Below are positions 60,157-64,000 of a stretch of 64,000 nt of DNA, in pieces (the first letter of the stretch is position 1; each line of letters starts with the position of its first letter). The stretch is from NCBI GenBank assembly GCA_030424545.1, contig JAUHWL010000006.1:62001-126000 (forward strand). Direction: 5' to 3'. Source of the DNA: Bacteroidia bacterium (GTDB lineage: Bacteria > Bacteroidota > Bacteroidia > Flavobacteriales > Schleiferiaceae). The position numbers and the translations under genes were made by a program. Below the pieces are notes generated by a model. It had not been told where the DNA came from and did no database searches. It saw nothing but the letters and a program-made list of their open reading frames with translations.

Positions 60157-62172
60157 ATGAAAAAATTTTTTGCTTATGCCAGTTGCTTAGCGCTTTTAGT
60201 AGCCTGCGAACAGGGAACAGAAGAAATAGAAATTACGGAAGAAATGAATGAAGAGTTTGTTTGGCAAACCGAGCAGTTTGCAGATATTAAAGTCTTGCGT
60301 TATCAGGTGCCAGGTTGGGATGAGTTAAGCGCAAACCAGCGTATGTTGGTTTATTATTTAAACGAAGCAGGTCTTGCAGGTAGAGATATTATGTGGGACA
60401 TGAATTATAGACACAACCTAGAAATAAGACATGCCCTAGAAGGAATTATTGCAAATTACCAAGGAGATAAAGAAGAACAGTCTTGGCAAGATTTTATGGT
60501 GTATGCCAAGCGTGTATTTTTCTCTAGCGGTATTCATCATCACTATAGCAATGCCAAGTTTTTACCAGAAATGAATCGTGCATATTTTGAGCAATTATTG
60601 GCAAATACAAATCAATCGCTGTCAGAAGAGGCGATGGAGGCAATTTTTAACCCTGATGTGGATGCTAAAAAAGTTGTAAAAGCAGGAGATGGAGATTTAG
60701 TGCTTTCATCGGCTGTAAATTTTTACGGTCCTGATGTAACGCAGAAAGAGGTAGAAGATTTTTATAAAGCCATTATAGATACAGAAGATTTAGAAGCCAT
60801 TTCGTACGGGTTAAACTCTACTTTGGTAAGAAATGAAAATGGTGAATTGGAAGAAAAAGTATGGCATGTAAACGGTTTATACGGCAGTGCAATAAGCAAA
60901 ATTGTGGAGAATTTAGAGCAAGCTGTGAAATATGCCGAAAACGAAGCGCAAGGCAATGCCCTTAAATTATTAATTGAGTATTACAAAACAGGCGATTTAG
61001 AAACATGGGATGAATACAGCATTGCATGGGTTGAAGCCACAGAGGGCGATATTGACTACATTAACGGTTTTATCGAAGTTTATAATGACCCATTAGGATA
61101 CCGTGGTAGCTACGAAACCATTGTGCAGATTAAAGATTTTGAGGCATCTAAAAGAATGGCCGTTGTTGCAGATAATGTACAGTGGTTCGAAGATAACTCG
61201 CCAATTATGGACGAGCATAAAAAAGAAAAAGTTACAGGCGTAACCTACAAGTTGGTTACCGTTGCTGGAGAAGCTGGAGATGCAACTCCATCAACTCCAA
61301 TAGGTGTAAACTTACCAAACGCCAACTGGATTCGTGCAAAACATGGATCAAAATCTGTTAGCTTAGGAAATATAGAATATGCATACCACGAAGCGGGTGG
61401 AAAAGGAATGCAAGAAGAGTTTGGATTTAGCACTGAGCATAATGAGAGAGCTGAAAAATACGGCCAGCTTGGTAGCGCCATGCATACAGCATTGCACGAA
61501 GTTGTGGGACACGCTTCTGGTAAGATTAACCCAGGTGTTGGAACCCCTAAAGAAACCATGAAAAACTACGCAAGTACGCTAGAAGAAGCACGTGCCGATT
61601 TGGTTGCGTTATATTATATCATGGATCCTAAAATGGTAGAAATTGGTTTGTTGCAAGATAACGGAGCTGCTTTGGCCGAGTATGACAATTACATAGCCAA
61701 CGGTATGATGTTGCAATTGCGCAGATTAAAACCAGGTGAAGAAATTGAAGAAGACCACATGCGCAACCGTCAGCTTAACGCTTCTTGGGCGTACGAAAAA
61801 GGCTTACCAGATAACGTAATAGAGAAAAAGGTGGTTGAAGGCAAAACCTATTTTGTCATTAATGACTATGATAAATTAAGAGCAATATTTGGTGAATTGT
61901 TAAGAGAAATTCAGCGCATTAAAAGCGAAGGAGATTACGATGCAGGCAAAGCATTGGTAGAAAACTACGGTGTAAAAGTAGATCCTGCATTGCATGCAGA
62001 AGTGCTAGAAAGAAGCACCAAGCTTAACATTGCCCCATATTCTGGGTTTATAAATCCAGTAATGAAACCAATTATGGAAAACGGCAAAATGATAGATGTT
62101 GAAATTACTTTCCCAACAGATTTTGTTGAGCAGCATCTTTACTACGGGTCAAAATATTCGTTTTTAAAATAG
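60157..62172 (+). CDS. M49-family (dipeptidyl-peptidase III-like) lipoprotein
   Basis: The 671-residue product has a lipoprotein signal (KKFFAYASCLALLVAC). The zinc motif HEVVGH is at residues 447-452, and LEEARAD at 475-481 supplies the other zinc ligand, the M49 arrangement HExxGH...EExRAD. DPP III enzymes remove dipeptides from peptide N-termini. The length matches the family. Database entries for close Bacteroidota relatives often say dihydrofolate reductase, which the motifs contradict. A lipobox indicates envelope location, unlike the cytosolic DPP III of eukaryotes. A terminator follows. Confidence 0.9.
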   Translation: MKKFFAYASCLALLVACEQGTEEIEITEEMNEEFVWQTEQFADIKVLRYQVPGWDELSANQRMLVYYLNEAGLAGRDIMWDMNYRHNLEIRHALEGIIANYQGDKEEQSWQDFMVYAKRVFFSSGIHHHYSNAKFLPEMNRAYFEQLLANTNQSLSEEAMEAIFNPDVDAKKVVKAGDGDLVLSSAVNFYGPDVTQKEVEDFYKAIIDTEDLEAISYGLNSTLVRNENGELEEKVWHVNGLYGSAISKIVENLEQAVKYAENEAQGNALKLLIEYYKTGDLETWDEYSIAWVEATEGDIDYINGFIEVYNDPLGYRGSYETIVQIKDFEASKRMAVVADNVQWFEDNSPIMDEHKKEKVTGVTYKLVTVAGEAGDATPSTPIGVNLPNANWIRAKHGSKSVSLGNIEYAYHEAGGKGMQEEFGFSTEHNERAEKYGQLGSAMHTALHEVVGHASGKINPGVGTPKETMKNYASTLEEARADLVALYYIMDPKMVEIGLLQDNGAALAEYDNYIANGMMLQLRRLKPGEEIEEDHMRNRQLNASWAYEKGLPDNVIEKKVVEGKTYFVINDYDKLRAIFGELLREIQRIKSEGDYDAGKALVENYGVKVDPALHAEVLERSTKLNIAPYSGFINPVMKPIMENGKMIDVEITFPTDFVEQHLYYGSKYSFLK

Positions 62173-62194
62173 CGAATTCTTAAAATCAATATTT

Positions 62195-62230
62195 AGGCCG
62201 GTTCATTCTTTTTTTTTTTTGAATCGGCCT
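62195..62230 (+). terminator. Terminator after the M49 gene
   Basis: AGGCCGGTTC pairs with GAATCGGCCT (one G-T wobble) around a 16-base T-rich loop, with a T run after the stem. The loop contains a run of about twelve T. Confidence 0.8.
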
Positions 62231-62335
62231 TTTTTGTGCCTTTTTGTAAGGCATATAAAATCAAAAAATGTTAAATGGTCAATCTATTTTTTTTAAGAAT
62301 AGTTCGTGATATTTACCGCCAATAAAACTACCTAT

Positions 62336-63079
62336 ATGTGGGCAGAAATTTTAACAGCCGAAGGCTTAATTGCACTTATAACCCTTACCTTTTTAGAAAT
62401 AGTATTGGGTGTAGATAATATTATTTTTATAAGCATTTTAACAAATAAATTAGACGAAAGTATACGCGGAAAGGCCCGTACAATGGGCATTGCGCTGGCG
62501 CTTGTATTTAGAGTTGTTATGCTTTTAGGTATTACGTGGATTATTGGTTTTACCAAACCTTTGTTTGAAATACTGGGTCATGAAGTTACCGGTAGAGATG
62601 CGATTTTGTTCTTGGGCGGTATGTTCTTATTGGCAAAAAGCACCAAGGAAATACATCATAAAATTAGGGTTACAGAGAATAAAGAAAAAAGCAATGCAGG
62701 CAAAGCAGCAACAAATTTTGTGGCGGCTATCGTGCAAATTGCGTTGTTAGATATCGTATTTAGTTTTGATAGTATTCTCACTGCCATTGGCATGACAAGA
62801 AACCTACCTATTATGATTATTGCTGTAGTTATCTCTCTGATTATCATGCTCGTTTTTGCCGGAAGAATTGCAACATTTATAGAAAAGCATGTTTCACTTC
62901 AGATATTGGCACTTTCTTTTTTAATCTTAATAGGATTTTTATTGGTGGCAGAAAGCGCAGGAGCTCACGTACCTAAAGGGTATATTTATTTTGCTGTGGC
63001 ATTTTCATTAATTGTTGAATTGATAAATATGCGCGCAGATAAAAAGCAGGAACAAGAAAGAGTAAACAAAGTTGATTAA
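62336..63079 (+). CDS. TerC family integral membrane protein
   Basis: The ATG at 62336 (MWAEILTAEGLIALITLTFL) is chosen; an earlier codon at 62306 adds a hydrophilic leader. The product has about seven membrane helices. TerC signatures are LEIVLGVDNIIFISILTNKL and LLDIVFSFDSILTAIGMTRN, with the acidic residues in the helices. TerC-type proteins are linked to manganese export or metal homeostasis (MntX/Alx-like) in several bacteria. The stop overlaps the likely start of the DUF2809 gene. Confidence 0.9.
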   Translation: MWAEILTAEGLIALITLTFLEIVLGVDNIIFISILTNKLDESIRGKARTMGIALALVFRVVMLLGITWIIGFTKPLFEILGHEVTGRDAILFLGGMFLLAKSTKEIHHKIRVTENKEKSNAGKAATNFVAAIVQIALLDIVFSFDSILTAIGMTRNLPIMIIAVVISLIIMLVFAGRIATFIEKHVSLQILALSFLILIGFLLVAESAGAHVPKGYIYFAVAFSLIVELINMRADKKQEQERVNKVD

Positions 63080-63456
63080 ACCAAGCAGAATAGCCTTTTT
63101 TTTTACTCGTAGCGGGTATTATTGCTTTAGGCTTGCTTTCTCGTACCTCTTTAACACCAACAATTATTTACCCCTATATTGGCGATGTACTCTATGCTAC
63201 CATGATGTTTTTCATTGTGGCATTTATTAAACCAAGTTTTTCTATTGCAAAGCTTTTGGTATATAGCGTGGCAATATGTTTCCTCATAGAATTTAGTCAG
63301 TTATTGCAGCCTGATTGGTTGGTGAATTTGCGCAAACACAAAATAGTTGCGTTAGTTCTAGGTCAGGGTTTTTTGTGGGTAGATTTATTGTGTTATGTAA
63401 TTGGAGGGCTATTGGCAATGCTGCTGCATCTATTTGTTTTTAAAAAACCAGAGTAG
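63072..63456 (+). pseudogene. DUF2809-like membrane protein gene with a frameshift in a T9 run
   Basis: From a TTG at 63072 (overlapping the TerC stop) the frame reads MIKPSRIAFFF up to a run of nine T (63096-63104). The downstream frame, open from 63094, reads LLVAGIIALGLLSRTSLTPT, then IIYPYIGDVLYATMMFFIVA, a clear DUF2809-type sequence. Removing one T joins the two as MIKPSRIAFFLLVAGIIALG. No ATG or GTG and no TTG before 63133 begins the second frame, and that TTG would cut the first helix. The gene is therefore either broken, expressed by slippage, or affected by a sequence error. About 128 residues in the repaired form, four helices. Confidence 0.65.
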
Positions 63457-63493
63457 AATATATAAGCTCACTTTTAAGGAAATATTAAAAAGC

Positions 63494-63532
63494 AAAAAAG
63501 AGGCTGTTTACAAGAAACAACCTCTTTTTTTT
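63494..63532. terminator. Bidirectional terminator
   Basis: AAAAAAGAGGCTGTTT pairs with AAACAACCTCTTTTTT (one mismatch) around ACAAG. It separates the DUF2809-like gene (plus) from the peroxidase gene (minus). Confidence 0.85.
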
Positions 63533-63557
63533 GAAATTCAATAATGATGTAATGCAA

Positions 63558-64000
63558 TTAGTTCTGCGCAATTAAAGCCGGATCAAGGTTTCCGTTTAAG
63601 CTGGTAAGAAAAGCTACAATATTGTCTACATCTGTTGCTGTTAGCTTTTTCTCGGTTTGTAATTCACCCATAATTTTCACTGCTTGGCCAAGATCGGCAA
63701 CGCTACCATCATGAAAGTAAGGAGCTGTTTTAGCAATGTTGCGTAACGAGGGTACTTTAAACATGTATTTGTCGCTTTCGTTTTGGGTTACATCAAAACG
63801 GCCATTGTCTATGTTTTTGCTGTTTGTATGCTCCCAGTAGTTTCCGTACAAACCAAATTTCTGAAACATGTTTCCACCAAATGCTTTACCATTGTGGCAT
63901 GTTGTACATTCAGCATCAATAAACGTTTTTAAACCTGCAAGTTCTTTTTCCGTAAGTGCCTCATCATTGCCAGCAATAAACTCATCATATCTAGAAGGCG
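63558..64000 (-). CDS. Di-heme cytochrome c peroxidase, C-terminal part
   Basis: The frame is open to the last base of the window, so the N-terminus is missing. The visible 147 residues hold one c-type heme motif, CTTCHNG, and the conserved LRNIAKTAPYFHDGSV stretch of the second half of MauG/CcpA-type peroxidases (the second-heme domain). The end is VDNIVAFLTSLNGNL. The first heme domain and export signal must lie past 64000. The enzyme would reduce hydrogen peroxide in the periplasm. Confidence 0.88.
   Translation of the reverse strand, partial: PSRYDEFIAGNDEALTEKELAGLKTFIDAECTTCHNGKAFGGNMFQKFGLYGNYWEHTNSKNIDNGRFDVTQNESDKYMFKVPSLRNIAKTAPYFHDGSVADLGQAVKIMGELQTEKKLTATDVDNIVAFLTSLNGNLDPALIAQN

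Noticed and set aside
62207-62220. Run of about twelve T as a phase-variation tract
   Set aside because: It lies in the loop of a terminator between genes and not in a coding or promoter region.
1-64000. tRNA, rRNA, CRISPR arrays, insertion sequences, prophage
   Set aside because: I looked for cloverleaf T-arm words, regularly spaced long repeats, transposase or integrase motifs and phage genes, and found none. The tandem repeats present have a 7-base period without spacers.

Overview
This 64-kb window comes from a chromosome of a Bacteroidota (Flavobacteriales-like) bacterium. Three things point there. Several large exported proteins end in type IX secretion system sorting domains of type A or type B. 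Exact TAnnTTTG promoter boxes, the Bacteroidota -7 element, stand before several genes, and Shine-Dalgarno sequences are not conspicuous. Many families are typical of the phylum: an RNase G next to a 29-residue COX24/AURKAIP1-type basic protein, a zapA / structured RNA / rny locus, tandem rhomboids behind mutL, and an N-terminal M23 peptidase next to a TonB-dependent receptor. Genes are packed tightly on both strands. I see no tRNA, rRNA, CRISPR array, prophage or transposase, and no gap over about 250 bp lacks a gene or a structured element.

Layout. 0-7.3 kb: TPR protein, tiny ribosome-type protein, rng, recX, a START protein, a lipoprotein, threonine aldolase, a membrane methyltransferase and prfB. 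7.4-11.3 kb: a giant SBBP/PKD type-B T9SS protein, ArsC and a 56-residue membrane peptide. 11.3-16.2 kb (minus strand): small membrane protein, mutL, rhomboid, rhomboid, EEP phosphatase, with overlapping starts and stops. 16.3-18.5 kb: acyltransferase, DoxX, and a lipid kinase with no ordinary start codon. 18.5-25.3 kb: LTA-synthase-like sulfatase, and receptor / regulatory-domain protein / M23 peptidase. 25.4-27.8 kb: coiled-coil protein, zapA, probable 6S-like RNA, rny. 28-36.4 kb: a mosaic of more GC-rich genes (peptide-binding lipoprotein, mtaB, SAM methyltransferase) and an AT-rich island with a toxin-antitoxin pair and three orphan genes. 36.5-48.5 kb: three T9SS cargo genes and a set of small metabolic genes. 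48.6-64 kb: housekeeping (lytic transglycosylase, nucleoside phosphorylase, cinA, DbpA-like helicase, nadC, rlmH, holA, M49 peptidase, TerC, cytochrome c peroxidase).

The most unusual signals are not conventional genes. (1) Short arrays of imperfect heptamers recur at 16.2, 30.2, 32.0, 33.4, 35.6 and 39.4 kb. Five of them bracket the gene modules between 30 and 39.5 kb. The two around the AT-rich island share three heptamers in opposite orientation. (2) A run of 11 C lies just before the signal peptide of a 1,259-codon T9SS surface protein, and a one-base change would switch which ATG feeds the secreted frame. (3) The adjacent T9SS type-B gene is cut by one in-frame TAA with the frame otherwise open. 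(4) A DUF2809-like gene is split by one extra T in a T9 run. (5) A complete diacylglycerol-kinase-type protein has no ATG, GTG or TTG before its nucleotide-binding motif. Together these suggest a genome where surface genes and intergenic spacers change by slippage and short-repeat recombination. That interpretation is inference; the sequence features are seen directly.
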